Shown here: positions 25,861-35,479 of the stretch, piece by piece | How the letters are laid out: every line of letters starts with the position of its first letter | Position numbering within the stretch: the stretch's first letter is position 1 | Source: Bog-473 sp963755375 | Lineage (GTDB): Bacteria; Actinomycetota; Acidimicrobiia; Acidimicrobiales; RAAP-2 | NCBI GenBank assembly: GCA_963755375.1 | Contig: CAVWKG010000016.1 | Coordinates: forward strand, 1,302,001 to 1,366,000 | Reading direction: 5' to 3' | DNA length: 64,000 nucleotides | The notes under the pieces: generated by a model | Seen by the model: the letters and a program-made list of their open reading frames with translations, nothing else | Database searches by the model: none | What the model was told of the DNA's origin: nothing | Program-made: the position numbers and the translations under genes

Positions 25861-26634
25861 TCAGGAACGTTCGGCCAACAGGTCGAGGCTGACGTAGACC
25901 CGACCGGTGCAGTCCGGCTCACAGGCACACAGGGCCAGGACCGATTCCACCATGGTCTCCATCGGTTCCACCTGGTCAGGTCGCAGCAGCGCACCCACCA
26001 ATGCGTCAGCCCCCTCGCTCATGACGGCGGCCCTGGGCATGACCGCGTTTACACGGATACCGCTCCCGTACAGTGAGACGCCCATGGCGTTGGTGAGCCG
26101 GTTCAGCGCGGCCTTGGTCGCTCCGTAGAGACCGATCTCAACGTTCACCTCGAAGGGAGGACCGACCGCAGGGTTCGCCGCGCTGCTCGTCACGTTCACG
26201 ATCCATCCCTCTCCAGCTTCGGCCAGGTGCGGGACGAGTGCCTGCATCAGGTCCGCCGGAGCCTGGTAGTTGACCTCCATGGACAGGCGGCGGTGCTTGA
26301 GACTGTAAGTCGCGGGCGATTGGTAGATGGCCGCCGCCGCATTGTTCACAAGGATGTCGACGTGCCCCAGACCCTCAAGAGCCTCCGGGACGATGCGAGC
26401 ACGGTCATCGCTGTCGCTCAAGTCGGTGCCGATGATGATGCATTCCGAACCGAGCCGGCGTATCCGCTCTGCCGTCTCGTTCAGGCTCCCAGAGATTTTC
26501 GTACCGGGCGACACGCTTCGAGCCACGATGGCGACGTCAGCACCTTCCGAAGCCAACTGGATAGCCACGGCCCTGCCGATACCACGGCTCGCCCCCGTCA
26601 CGATCGCGCACCGACCAGCGAATCGTTGCATCAT
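25861..26634 (-). CDS. Short-chain dehydrogenase/reductase
   Basis: A 257-residue classical SDR with TGASRGIGRAVA (residues 14-25), NNAAAA in place of NNAG, INVTSSAA and LYGATKAALNRL carrying the catalytic tyrosine and lysine. The C-terminus is cysteine-containing (ALCACEPDCTGRVYVSLD). Its ATG has an ACGGAGGTGCATC leader. It forms an operon with the SDR downstream and lies in an acyl-CoA catabolic neighbourhood, so a beta-hydroxyacyl-CoA or steroid-type alcohol is a plausible substrate. Confidence 0.88.
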   Translation of the reverse strand: MMQRFAGRCAIVTGASRGIGRAVAIQLASEGADVAIVARSVSPGTKISGSLNETAERIRRLGSECIIIGTDLSDSDDRARIVPEALEGLGHVDILVNNAAAAIYQSPATYSLKHRRLSMEVNYQAPADLMQALVPHLAEAGEGWIVNVTSSAANPAVGPPFEVNVEIGLYGATKAALNRLTNAMGVSLYGSGIRVNAVMPRAAVMSEGADALVGALLRPDQVEPMETMVESVLALCACEPDCTGRVYVSLDLLAERS

Positions 26635-26970
26635 GATGCACCTCCGTTTACGGCTTCCCCTTCTCTCATCCAGTTCTCCGACGCACGGGCCAACCTCTCA
26701 AGCAAGTTCTTGTCGACTCATCCCAAATAAGTCTTGCCTTCGACTCGGCCTCTGATCGGACTTCTCAAACCCTGGACGGGCTCGAGGCCCGTTCTCGGCA
26801 AATGAGACGATACCGACCGTTGAGTTGAAAACCGCCCTCCACCTGGGACAAGGGAGCCGAAGACCGGGGTCGAACCCGCGACGCTCACCTTGGCAAGGTG
26901 GCGTCTTTCGTCGTACCGCCTGCCGCCTCCACGTTCCAGCCAGCCAGTCAGTTGCCGGTGGTCGGAACGA
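26635..26970. other. Intergenic region with a tRNA-Gly-like relic
   Basis: No gene. It contains the promoter side of the SDR operon and the tRNA-like sequence at 26852-26906. Confidence 0.4.
26852..26906 (-). repeat. Degenerate tRNA-Gly(GCC)-like fragment
   Basis: On the minus strand a perfect anticodon arm CACCTTGCCAAGGTG (anticodon GCC) is followed by a T-loop GGGTTCGACCCC with one mismatched stem pair. No convincing D-arm or matching 5' acceptor strand is found, so it appears to be a relic. Confidence 0.45.
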
Positions 26971-28563
26971 TCAGTTCACCTCCGGCCGAGCGTCCGCCAT
27001 GTCGCGCAGTCGGTTCTTCAACAGCTTGTCGAAGTTACCGGTCGGGAACTCGTCGACGTAGTACACGGCCCGGGGGACCTTGAAGCTGGCCAACCGGTCG
27101 GCACAAGCTTCGATCACCTGCTGGGCGAGCACTGGTTCTTCCGGAGCATCGGTCGACTTGACGACAAACGCCACGGCCACCTGGCTGAGGAAATCGTGCT
27201 TCTTGCCCACGACCGCAACCTTGGCCACGCCGGCAACGGTGGCGGCCACCTCCTCAACTTCGCGGGCCGAGACGTTCTCACCGCCCACCTTCAATAGATC
27301 GGCGTCGCGCTCGACGTAGGTCACCGTGCCCCCGGCGGTCAGCTTGACCATGTCGCCCGTCTTGAACCACCCGTCCTCGAAGCTCTTGGCGTTGGCCTCG
27401 GGGTTGTCGAAATACTCAAGGAAGAGCTGGATACCCCGCGTCCCCCGGAGCCATAGCTCGCCGGTGCGCTCGATCTCGCAGAGGTCACCGGTTGCGGGAT
27501 CGACGATTGCCATCTCGTAGCCCGGCGTGACCCGACCCATCGACATGGGCTGGGGGTGCTCCGACGGCTTGCCGGTGATGGCGTGGGTTACCGTTTCCGT
27601 CATGCCAAAGGCGGCATAGACCTCGCAGCCGAAGACGTCGCGCGCGTTGGGCACGATGAGCCCGAAGACCCCGACACGCAACTTCGTGTGCGGACGGTCG
27701 GGCGTCATCAGGGTCGACATGGTGAACGGCATGAGCGAGAAGTGGGTGATCCCGTGGCGCTGCACCGTCTCCCAGAAGCGGCTGGAAGACCACTTTGGCA
27801 CGAGCACGGCGGTGGCGCCCATGCCGAATACGGGCAGCACAGACCAGGTTTGGGCGTTCACGTGGAAGAAAGGGGTGTACACGAGGTATCGGTCCTCCGC
27901 GCCGAGGTCGATGTTGCGCGCGCCGGTCCGACTGGCCCAGATCGCGTTGGCGTGGGTGTGTACCACGCCCTTGGGCTTCGAGGTCGTGCCGGAAGTGAAC
28001 ATGATGCAATACGGCAACAAAGGGTCAGGGTCACGTCCGGGCCAGTCGTCCACCTCTCCGAACAACCCCTCGAACGACGTGATCCGCTGATCCGTCAAGC
28101 CAATCGACTCCTCCCCCACCTCCGGCTCCGTCACGGCCACCCATCTGACGGCCGGACCGACACCGGCAACGACCTCGACGAAGCGGGGTTGGGTGATCGC
28201 AGCCACGCACTGCGCCTTCTCGGCGAACCAGGCCACCTCCTCGGCCACCGACTTGGTGTTCGTGGTGACCCCGACCGCCCCGACGGTGGCGCACGCCAGC
28301 CAGGCGAGGAGTAGCTCTGCCGAGTTGTCCGCGTGCAGGAGGACCTTGTCGCCCAGGTGTACTCCACGGGTGTGGAGCCCTGCGGCGAGGCGCCGCACGT
28401 CGTCCCAGAGCTGGCGGTAGGTCCAGGTGCGGACTTCCCCGGTCGGTGGGTCCCAGATCAGCGCTGGATGGTCCGCTCGGTGCTCGGCCCGAAGGGCCAG
28501 CAACCACGGGACATCCTGCCCGTCCATCTGGTACCGCCGCAGTTCGGCCGCTGTTGCATCCAT
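26971..28563 (-). CDS. AMP-dependent acyl-CoA synthetase
   Basis: A 530-residue ANL-superfamily enzyme. The phosphate loop MFTSGTTSKPKGVVHTH is near 190-206. The A5-type motif YAAFGMTETVTHA lies near 325, the hinge-region block WFKTGDMVKL near 410, and the catalytic lysine block TGNFDKLLKNRLRD near 510. It activates a carboxylic acid with ATP and CoA; substrate unknown, though the sequence feels like carnitine/crotonobetaine-type or long-chain ligases. It sits between SDRs and an enoyl-CoA hydratase gene, all on the minus strand. Confidence 0.92.
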   Translation of the reverse strand: MDATAAELRRYQMDGQDVPWLLALRAEHRADHPALIWDPPTGEVRTWTYRQLWDDVRRLAAGLHTRGVHLGDKVLLHADNSAELLLAWLACATVGAVGVTTNTKSVAEEVAWFAEKAQCVAAITQPRFVEVVAGVGPAVRWVAVTEPEVGEESIGLTDQRITSFEGLFGEVDDWPGRDPDPLLPYCIMFTSGTTSKPKGVVHTHANAIWASRTGARNIDLGAEDRYLVYTPFFHVNAQTWSVLPVFGMGATAVLVPKWSSSRFWETVQRHGITHFSLMPFTMSTLMTPDRPHTKLRVGVFGLIVPNARDVFGCEVYAAFGMTETVTHAITGKPSEHPQPMSMGRVTPGYEMAIVDPATGDLCEIERTGELWLRGTRGIQLFLEYFDNPEANAKSFEDGWFKTGDMVKLTAGGTVTYVERDADLLKVGGENVSAREVEEVAATVAGVAKVAVVGKKHDFLSQVAVAFVVKSTDAPEEPVLAQQVIEACADRLASFKVPRAVYYVDEFPTGNFDKLLKNRLRDMADARPEVN

Positions 28564-29012
28564 CGCTCTATCCGTCTCTGCCGTTTGAAGCAGTTGCTCC
28601 GGTAAACCTGATTCGGAGCTCTAACCGGCGTAATAAGTACCGCACCCATTGCCGCCAGGCAAAAGGCGTTGACAACCAGAAGCGATTCCGCGGGATCTCC
28701 CAGGCATCCATGCAATCCTCGGATCAGCCCTCTTCAGACCTGCGGGGTCCCCTGCTGTCCCTTTGAAACCGACCAGTCCACTCCCCCGTGTCGTGATTCA
28801 GAGGACTTGGGCCGCGGTTCAGGAGGTTGTCAAAGCAGGGGCGGATCATGGCCGGGCCATCGCGATCCGCAAGAGCAGCTGGCGCGCCGCTCGTCCTGCC
28901 GTTGCGTAAGGGTTCGACCAAGATCAGGCCCTCACAAGATCGAGTCGCTCGGCTGCTACACGTACGACGCCTAGTTGGGCGGCGCCCCGCGCGGTCGGCC
29001 GCATCTCTGCAC
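28564..29012. other. Gap without a recognised gene
   Basis: Lies between the acyl-CoA synthetase start and the hydratase end. Nothing coding is convincing; it should include the promoter of the synthetase gene. Confidence 0.4.
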
Positions 29013-29804
29013 CTAGTCCTGGTCCCGGGTCTTCATGCGTTCAAGGAGCCCGTCGCGGTGTGATGCCGCGGTCTTTGTGTGCCCAGCCAGGGCTTGAAGC
29101 TCGGTGCCGGCCCGGATGGCGGCCCGGGCGCCCCATACGTCGAAGGCCCGATGCACGCTGCGCTTGTTGATCTGGGTGAGGTCACTGGGCACGTCGGCCA
29201 CCCTGCTGGCCACCGCCAGCACCGCCTCCTCCAGTCGTTCAGCGGGAAACGAACGGTTGGCGAACCCGATGGCGGCCGCCTCCAACCCGGAGATCGGGTC
29301 GCCCGTCAGCATCAACTCCATGGCTCGACGGAGGCCGAGCAGCACAGTGTGGTACTGCCAGTCGGGTGGGCTCATCATCCGGACCACCGGGTAGCTGATC
29401 TGGGAGTCGTCGGCCACGTAGACGAGGTCACACGCCGACGCCAGCTCGGTCGCCCCGGCAATCGCGTAACCGTGCACCTGGGCGATGACCGGCTTGGCTA
29501 GGTCCCAGATGCTGAACCAGGTGTCGTTGCACTGGCGGGCCCACTGGCCGTCACCAGGTGCCGAATAGAAAGGAGCACCTTCCATCATCGGACCACCGGC
29601 CAGGTCGTACCCGGCCGAGAAACAGACACCCGCCCCCCGGACAATGGTTGCACGCACCCCGGGATCGTGGTCATGGGTGCGGAGTGCATCGAGCAACTCG
29701 ACGCGCATAGTCGTCGAGATGGCGTTGCGCTTCTCCGGGCGGTTGAGCGTGATGCGAGCGACGTGTTCGGCTGGCGTGTCGACGACGATGGTCTCGTAGT
29801 TCAC
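29013..29804 (-). CDS. Enoyl-CoA hydratase/isomerase family protein
   Basis: A 263-residue crotonase-fold protein: RITLNRPEKRNAIS near 18, oxyanion-hole block GAGVCFSAGYDLAGG near 63, and VHGYAIAGATELASACDLVY near 110. The glutamate of ATELA corresponds to one catalytic position of the family. Start GTG 29804 has AAGGAGGG six bases upstream and overlaps the LLM stop by four bases (GTGA), showing translational coupling. Expected to hydrate or isomerise a 2-enoyl-CoA. Confidence 0.9.
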   Translation of the reverse strand: MNYETIVVDTPAEHVARITLNRPEKRNAISTTMRVELLDALRTHDHDPGVRATIVRGAGVCFSAGYDLAGGPMMEGAPFYSAPGDGQWARQCNDTWFSIWDLAKPVIAQVHGYAIAGATELASACDLVYVADDSQISYPVVRMMSPPDWQYHTVLLGLRRAMELMLTGDPISGLEAAAIGFANRSFPAERLEEAVLAVASRVADVPSDLTQINKRSVHRAFDVWGARAAIRAGTELQALAGHTKTAASHRDGLLERMKTRDQD

Positions 29805-30859
29805 GATCCCTCCTTCAGACGGGCCACTAGGCGCAGCTCTTCCACCCCGGGCACATCCACGATGAGGCCGGTGACCCCGGCGGGCGGGGTCCAAGTCGCC
29901 CAGCGCCGCCGTATGCGTTGCTCGTCCCCGATGAATGCGGTCTGTTCGAGGTACTCGTCGGGCACCGCGGCCAGCGCCTGGTCCTTGCGGCCGGCCAACC
30001 AATGTTCCTGGATCTGCCGGGCTTCCTCAGGAAAGCCGCGTCGTGCCATGGCCTCCCGATGGAAGTTGTGCGAAGCGCTACCCATGCCGCCGACATACAT
30101 CGCCGTGAGGGGCCGCATTCGGTCGAGCGCCCCGGCGACGTCGTCAGTGAGTTGTACCGAAAGCCCGGTGAAGACCTCGAAGCCGTCCGGGCGGCCTCCC
30201 CGCTTCTCCCAGCCGCGCTTCAGCGGTGCCATATGGGTATCGGACCCGAGGGACATCGGCAGCCACCCGTCGCCCACCTCGGCGCACAGCTCGGTGTTCT
30301 TGGGTCCCCCGGAGGCCAGCCAAAGGGGGATGGGCGCCGATGCGTGCAGGATCGAGCGCAGGGCTTTGCCCTGTTCGGTCGATCCGGGGCCCCGGTAGGG
30401 CAAGCAGATCTCCGCACCGTCGTGGGTGACCGGAGCTTGACGGTCGAGCACCTTACGCACGATGGCGACATAGTCCCGCAGGCGCTCGGTGGGGTGCCCC
30501 CAAGGCTGGCCGTACCAACCTTCGACGATCTGGGGTCCGGATACGCCAATCCCGATGATCACCCGCCCGCCTCCCGCGAGCGCGTCGATGGTCATGGCGT
30601 GCATGGCCAATGTCGCTGGGGGACGGGCTGCGAGCTGAGCGATGGCCGTCCCCAACTTGATGCGGGTGGTCAGTGCGGCCAGGTAGGCGAGCGGTGACAA
30701 CGCATCGGCGCCGTACGCTTCTGCGCTCCACACGGAGTGATAACCCAGATCGTCGGCCGCTCGAACCAAATCGACCGGAACATCAAGGGTCGCCGACCGG
30801 TAGAGGTTCAGGCGAAGCGCGAGTTTCAGGCCTTTGCCCGCCGTAGCAGGTCCGCTCAT
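29801..30859 (-). CDS. LLM class F420-dependent oxidoreductase
   Basis: About 352 residues from ATG 30859 (frame open to 30904). Luciferase-like TIM-barrel blocks: DDLGYHSVWSAEAYGADAL, TRIKLGTAIAQLAARPPATLAM, GGGRVIIGIGVSGPQIVEGWYG and later PIPLWLASGGPKNTELCAEVGDGWLP. In actinobacteria these enzymes usually use coenzyme F420 or FMN. The four-base overlap with the enoyl-CoA hydratase gene makes a shared role in a catabolic route likely. Confidence 0.9.
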   Translation of the reverse strand: MSGPATAGKGLKLALRLNLYRSATLDVPVDLVRAADDLGYHSVWSAEAYGADALSPLAYLAALTTRIKLGTAIAQLAARPPATLAMHAMTIDALAGGGRVIIGIGVSGPQIVEGWYGQPWGHPTERLRDYVAIVRKVLDRQAPVTHDGAEICLPYRGPGSTEQGKALRSILHASAPIPLWLASGGPKNTELCAEVGDGWLPMSLGSDTHMAPLKRGWEKRGGRPDGFEVFTGLSVQLTDDVAGALDRMRPLTAMYVGGMGSASHNFHREAMARRGFPEEARQIQEHWLAGRKDQALAAVPDEYLEQTAFIGDEQRIRRRWATWTPPAGVTGLIVDVPGVEELRLVARLKEGS

Positions 30860-31021
30860 CGATCCCCTCGATCGCTCTGAGCTCCGTCCACTGTCCTGCA
30901 CCATCTAGGGACCTGCCGCCTCACTGTCGAAGCCCGGATCGTATACTATATTGAGTTCTGCGGTGGGCAGTGGGAGGTCCACGGTTGTGAGCCCCCCAGC
31001 CGCGAAGGGGACGCAGCAGTA

Positions 31022-32392
31022 ATGGGGTGTACGGCGCTCGAGGGAGTGGTACAGGTTTGCGGGGGTGACCGAACGGATCCACTCCTGCTAGAGCATCGAC
31101 CCAATCTCATTCGAAATATCTTCGCGACCATTACAAGCGTCGTTGTCGTGCTGGGGGCCATGCTCGTTTCAGGTTCGACACAGGCTGGAGCGTCGAGCCC
31201 CGCCGACCAGGGTGTGACTCCGACCACCATCAGGATCGGCATATCGGTCATCAATTTCACTGCGTTACAAGCCGTCGGCGTCAACCTCAATGATGGCAAT
31301 TATCAAGACGCCGTCAACGCGCTGACGGCCAACATGAACGCCCACGGAGGGGTTGACGGCCGAAAGGTCGTCCCCTACTTCGTCGAGATGAACCCGGCCT
31401 CAGCTTCATCGATCAATTCCTCGTGCTCTGAGCTCACCGAAGACGACAAGGCCTTCATCGTCTTGTTCCCGGTCTATCCGGATTGCTTTCAGCAGACCTA
31501 CGACACGCCCGTCATAGGCGGAGTGTTACCGGGCACATTGCCGGCGAGCGCTGCTGCTGACTTCAGTCTCACGCCACCCGATGCCGCCTATGACCCGGTG
31601 CAGCTGGCCGCGTTCGACAAACGGGGGGCATTCAAGGGCAAGAAAGTAGGGCTCTTCTATGGTGCAGACGACGTATCCGAGGCGAAAGTCGTCCAGTCGG
31701 ACCTCAAGAAATTGCACGTCAATGTCGTACTGTCCGCCGAGGACGGCCTGCCGGCGACCGATACCGTGGCGGTCGACCAGGAAGCTCAGACCATTGCCGT
31801 TCGGTTCCAAAACGCTGGTGTCAATGAGGTGGTCGGGGTCGGTGGCACCGGTGCGACGACCTGGCCACGTGCGCTTCAGGACAATCAGAGCACGTACAAG
31901 CCCCCGTGGATCGCCACGAACGTGACGGCACTTGCGTCCTACGTGGCATCCGCCAAAGGGAAGAATCCTTACCTGGACAACGTGATGACTTCGACGCCGC
32001 TGTCGTCCGCCTACCAGGTGTGGACGGATCCGGCTGTGCAAAAGTGCGCGGCCATCGTGCGCAAGGCGTACCCATCAGATGCCATTGCCGCGCCCGTCAA
32101 TCCGAGCAGCCCTCAGGCAGCGTCGAGTGGTTCGGACACGACCTATGCCGCGGTGGAGGCCGCCTGTCAGGACCTGGCGATCTTTGCCAAGATCGCCGAC
32201 GCCGCCGGGAAGAATCTGACGGTGGCGAGCTTCACCAAGGCGGGCTATCAGCTCAGAAATGTCACCTTTCCCGGTAGTGGTGGACCTGTCTCGTTCGGAC
32301 CCGATCAGCCCTACGCCATAGGTAAAGCAAACCTCGTTGTCTATGACCCTCGGTCCGGCCAGTTGGTGCCTGCTCCTGCATCTCGATCGTGA
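31022..32392 (+). CDS. ABC-type branched-chain amino acid-like substrate-binding protein
   Basis: Up to 456 residues. A hydrophobic export segment (IFATITSVVVVLGAMLVSG, near 33-51) is preceded by an atypically long N-terminus, so the true start may be further in. The mature part has TTIRIGISVINFT, NAHGGVDGRKVVPYFVEMNP and KGKKVGLFYGADD, the Leu/Ile/Val-binding protein (Peripla_BP_6) pattern. No permease or ATPase genes are adjacent, so it is an orphan. It diverges from the LLM/hydratase pair, with TATACTATATT near 30952 as a possible promoter element. Confidence 0.82.
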   Translation: MGCTALEGVVQVCGGDRTDPLLLEHRPNLIRNIFATITSVVVVLGAMLVSGSTQAGASSPADQGVTPTTIRIGISVINFTALQAVGVNLNDGNYQDAVNALTANMNAHGGVDGRKVVPYFVEMNPASASSINSSCSELTEDDKAFIVLFPVYPDCFQQTYDTPVIGGVLPGTLPASAAADFSLTPPDAAYDPVQLAAFDKRGAFKGKKVGLFYGADDVSEAKVVQSDLKKLHVNVVLSAEDGLPATDTVAVDQEAQTIAVRFQNAGVNEVVGVGGTGATTWPRALQDNQSTYKPPWIATNVTALASYVASAKGKNPYLDNVMTSTPLSSAYQVWTDPAVQKCAAIVRKAYPSDAIAAPVNPSSPQAASSGSDTTYAAVEAACQDLAIFAKIADAAGKNLTVASFTKAGYQLRNVTFPGSGGPVSFGPDQPYAIGKANLVVYDPRSGQLVPAPASRS

Positions 32393-32743
32393 AGGCAGTG
32401 GATGCGGAGCAGATGGATACTCCGAATGGTGCTCGTGCTTTTAGCGCATCGCCGCGGCAGGGCCCCGTCGGCGCTCATTGATATTTAGTACGACATCAAA
32501 GTATTTTCCTTTCGGCGCCGATGAAGTATCTACTGGTGACACCGACATCGAATCATTCAAGGTGCGGTCTGGTCCCGTGCGCCGCTGGGCCACTATTCGG
32601 AGTCCAGCGTGTACGCCCTCCCGGCGCACGTAGGGAGACATCCCCTCAGACGGTCAGAACCAGCGGTTCACCCTTGGTGACGACCGCTGAGTGCGCGAAC
32701 TGCGCCACCAGGCTCCCAGCGCCGCCCGGTTAACGAGGTGCTC
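32393..32743. other. Convergent intergenic region
   Basis: Between the substrate-binding gene and the 369-bp-repeat protein gene, which converge here. No gene is recognised, and I found no strong hairpin with a T-run. Confidence 0.4.
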
Positions 32744-34984
32744 TCACGGTCTCCCTACCCGCCGCCGCGGGATAAGCACCAAGAACCCGCCGAGACCGAG
32801 GAACCCGAGCCCGGACGCCACCAGGTCCGAGAGGTCGGCGCCGGTAAACGCGAGAGGGGGAACGGTGATCGACGACGGCGGCGTAGTCAGGGTGGTCGTT
32901 GTCAGCGTCGATGTTGGCGGCGTTGTCGGCGTCGTGGCCACCGCCGTGGTGACGACCACCGTCACCACGAAGCACTCGTCGGCCTGGACGGGACCGCTCA
33001 CGTTGTCATTCGAGCTCGCGTAGTTGGCGCTGCTATCGGGGCTGTAGACGGCCGCGAAACAGTAGGTGCCAGCCGCGGTGGGTGTGAACGATGTCGAGGT
33101 GGCGCTCGAGGTGTCCCCACTCGGCGAGCCCAATGTCATCGGCGTACCCACCTGCGCGCCACTGTTGCAGACAGCGAGCGAGGCCGTCGGGCCGCATTCG
33201 AAGAAGGTGACGGTGCCCGTGGGGACACCTCCTGTCATATTGCCCGTGACCATGGCCGTATCGGTGACGGACCCGCCGAGCACGATGGAGCCCGAGCCGG
33301 AGGCAGACGTCGACTGCTGGGTCGTCGTCACCGAGGGTGCGGGGGTCACGCTGAAGCACTCGATGTCGCTCTGCTGCCACACCGAGGAGTAGTAGCCACC
33401 GGAGGTCGCCGTGTAGGACGCGTTATAGCAGTAGGTGCCGGGGCTCGTGGGGGTCTGGGCGTCAGCCGTAGGTAGGATGAAGGTCGAGACATCGCCGACC
33501 GACGTCGGCGTCGTGACGGTGCCGACCGGGGTCCCCCCGCTGCACGGGGTCGACGGTGCGGTCTCCTCGCACAAGGTGAAGGCGACAGATCCGGTGGGTG
33601 CCCCCCCGGCAGCGTTGCCCGTGACCGTCGCCGCGTCGTTCCACGAGTTGCCGACAGTGGTGTTCATCGGGGCGGTCACCGTCGTGGTGAGCGTCGGCGT
33701 GGCCTTGGCCGGACAGACCGTGAAGCACTCGGTGTCGCTCTGCTGCCACACCGAGGAGTAGTAGCCACCGGAGGTCGCCGTGTAGGACGCGTTATAGCAG
33801 TAGGTGCCGGGGCTCGTGGGGGTCTGGGCGTCAGCCGTAGGTAGGGTGAAGGTCGAGACATCGCCGACCGACGTCGGCGTCGTGACGGTGCCGACCGGGG
33901 TCCCCCCGCTGCACGGGGTCGACGGTGCGGTCTCCTCGCACAAGGTGAAGGCGACAGATCCGGTGGGTGCCCCCCCGGCAGCGTTGCCCGTGACCGTCGC
34001 CGCGTCGTTCCACGAGTTGCCGACAGTGGTGTTCATCGGGGCGGTCACCGTCGTGGTGAGCGTCGGCGTGGCCTTGGCCGGACAGACCGTGAAGCACTCG
34101 GTGTCGCTCTGCTGCCACACCGAGGAGTAGTAGCCACCGGAGGTCGCCGTGTAGGACGCGTTATAGCAGTAGGTGCCGGGGCTCGTGGGGGTCTGGGCGT
34201 CAGCCGTAGGTAGGGTGAAGGTCGAGACATCGCCGACCGACGTCGGCGTCGTGACGGTGCCGACCGGGGTCCCCCCGCTGCACGGGGTCGACGGTGCGGT
34301 CTCCTCGCACAAGGTGAAGGCGACAGATCCGGTGGGTGCCCCCCCGGCAGCGTTGCCCGTGACCGTCGCCGCGTCGTTCCACGAGTTGCCGACAGTGGTG
34401 TTCATCGGGGCGGTCACCGTCGTGGTGAGCGTCGGCGTGGCCTTGGCCGGACAGACCGTGAAGCACTCGGTGTCGCTCTGCTGCCACACCGAGGAGTAGT
34501 AGCCACCGGAGGTCGCCGTGTAGGACGCGTTATAGCAGTAGGTGCCGGGGCTCGTGGGGGTCTGGGCGTCAGCCGTAGGTAGGGTGAAGGTCGAGACATC
34601 GCCGACCGACGTCGGCGTCGTGACGGTGCCGACCGGGGTCCCCCCGCTGCACGGGGTCGACGGTGCGGTCTCCTCGCACAAGGTGAAGGCGACAGATCCG
34701 GTGGGTGCCCCCCCGGCAGCGTTGCCCGTGACCGTCGCCGCGTCGTTCCACGAGTTGCCGACAGTGGTGTTCATCGGGGCGGTCACCGTCGTGGTGAGCG
34801 TCGGCGTGGCCTGGTTGACACCGTCGGCCGAGGCCGACGACGGCTGCAGTGCGCTGAAGCTCACGGCCATCGCACCCACGATCATCGACAACACGATGCT
34901 CCGCATGAAAGCGGGAAAATTGAGAAACCGGCGTACCGCCGCCGGCATCGGAATCCGACATCCGAGGCCCAGAACCCTGCCCAT
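32744..34984 (-). CDS. LAXTG-anchored surface protein with four 123-residue repeats
   Basis: From ATG 34984 (AGGAG seven bases upstream), 746 residues. A signal peptide (FMRSIVLSMIVGAMAVSFSA) ends near SASADG. Four almost identical 123-residue units follow, each starting ATPTLTTTVTAPMNTTVGNS and ending SDTECFTVCPA, with paired cysteines. A fifth, divergent Ig-like domain comes next. The C-terminus is a threonine-rich stalk, then LAFTG, a hydrophobic helix and RRRVGRP: a cell-wall sorting signal of the LAXTG type recognised by class E sortases. No sortase is in the window. Likely a long adhesin-like stalk whose length can change by repeat number. Confidence 0.88.
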   Translation of the reverse strand: MGRVLGLGCRIPMPAAVRRFLNFPAFMRSIVLSMIVGAMAVSFSALQPSSASADGVNQATPTLTTTVTAPMNTTVGNSWNDAATVTGNAAGGAPTGSVAFTLCEETAPSTPCSGGTPVGTVTTPTSVGDVSTFTLPTADAQTPTSPGTYCYNASYTATSGGYYSSVWQQSDTECFTVCPAKATPTLTTTVTAPMNTTVGNSWNDAATVTGNAAGGAPTGSVAFTLCEETAPSTPCSGGTPVGTVTTPTSVGDVSTFTLPTADAQTPTSPGTYCYNASYTATSGGYYSSVWQQSDTECFTVCPAKATPTLTTTVTAPMNTTVGNSWNDAATVTGNAAGGAPTGSVAFTLCEETAPSTPCSGGTPVGTVTTPTSVGDVSTFTLPTADAQTPTSPGTYCYNASYTATSGGYYSSVWQQSDTECFTVCPAKATPTLTTTVTAPMNTTVGNSWNDAATVTGNAAGGAPTGSVAFTLCEETAPSTPCSGGTPVGTVTTPTSVGDVSTFILPTADAQTPTSPGTYCYNASYTATSGGYYSSVWQQSDIECFSVTPAPSVTTTQQSTSASGSGSIVLGGSVTDTAMVTGNMTGGVPTGTVTFFECGPTASLAVCNSGAQVGTPMTLGSPSGDTSSATSTSFTPTAAGTYCFAAVYSPDSSANYASSNDNVSGPVQADECFVVTVVVTTAVATTPTTPPTSTLTTTTLTTPPSSITVPPLAFTGADLSDLVASGLGFLGLGGFLVLIPRRRVGRP
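33352..34812 (-). repeat. Four near-identical 369-bp tandem repeats
   Basis: Marker GAAGCACTCG recurs with an exact 369-base period (about 33722, 34091, 34460; first copy at 33353 has one changed base). Units differ by only a few bases over hundreds, far fewer than the flanking domains, showing very recent amplification or homogenisation. Confidence 0.93.
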
Positions 34985-35433
34985 TGATTGTCTCCTGCCT
35001 ACCCGCCGATGCAGGGCCCCCTCAATAGGTTCTTCTGTCCTACTCCCTTCGAAGACACTAGGCCCTTCAAGACGAACTGCAAAATGAAAAATCGCCGCTT
35101 TGAAAAGTCCACGGCAAAAGCCGACTGCCGATTGCTTCCACATACATTGCAAGCACGTCCCCTGAGACTCCGCGGGACACCCGAAATTCACCCTTTGCCC
35201 GTCCTGAACGCTCCGGAATTCCCCGCAGCAACCCCGGCCGCCACGCGTTGTGGCGGTCACTCCGTCGGCACGAGACTCGCCACGAGGTCCTGCAAAAGCG
35301 CGCCTCACCGAAACCCCGGTTTGTCCGGCTCCGTGCTTGAGTCAACCCCACTCCGGGCCAGCCTTGCCGGATCGGCGCTCCGCTTGCAATCACCCCGCAC
35401 GACATCAGCTCAGGGGTCCAATGAAACCCTCCA

Positions 35434-35447
35434 AGGTGTTAACACCT
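35434..35447. promoter_or_regulatory. Palindrome AGGTGTTAACACCT
   Basis: A perfect 14-base palindrome about 450 bases upstream of the surface protein start. A related TGTGTTAACACA lies at 35475-35486 across the end of the GT tract, and GTTAACACC recurs at about 35680. Repeated GTTAAC cores suggest a binding protein, but which is unknown. Confidence 0.4.
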
Positions 35448-35457
35448 CCTCTTGCGG

Positions 35458-35479
35458 GTGTGTGTGTGTGTGTGTGTGT
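35458..35479. repeat. (GT)11 dinucleotide tract
   Basis: Eleven uninterrupted GT units, unusual in this GC-rich sequence, ending inside the palindrome at 35475-35486. Confidence 0.9.

Noticed and set aside
28564..29012. Short frames between the synthetase and hydratase genes
   Set aside because: None has a convincing start, composition or motif.
33352..34812. Regular repeats that might suggest a CRISPR array
   Set aside because: The period is 369 bp, there are no spacers, and the repeats are in-frame protein domains. The 126-bp repeats at 12430-12935 are excluded on the same grounds.
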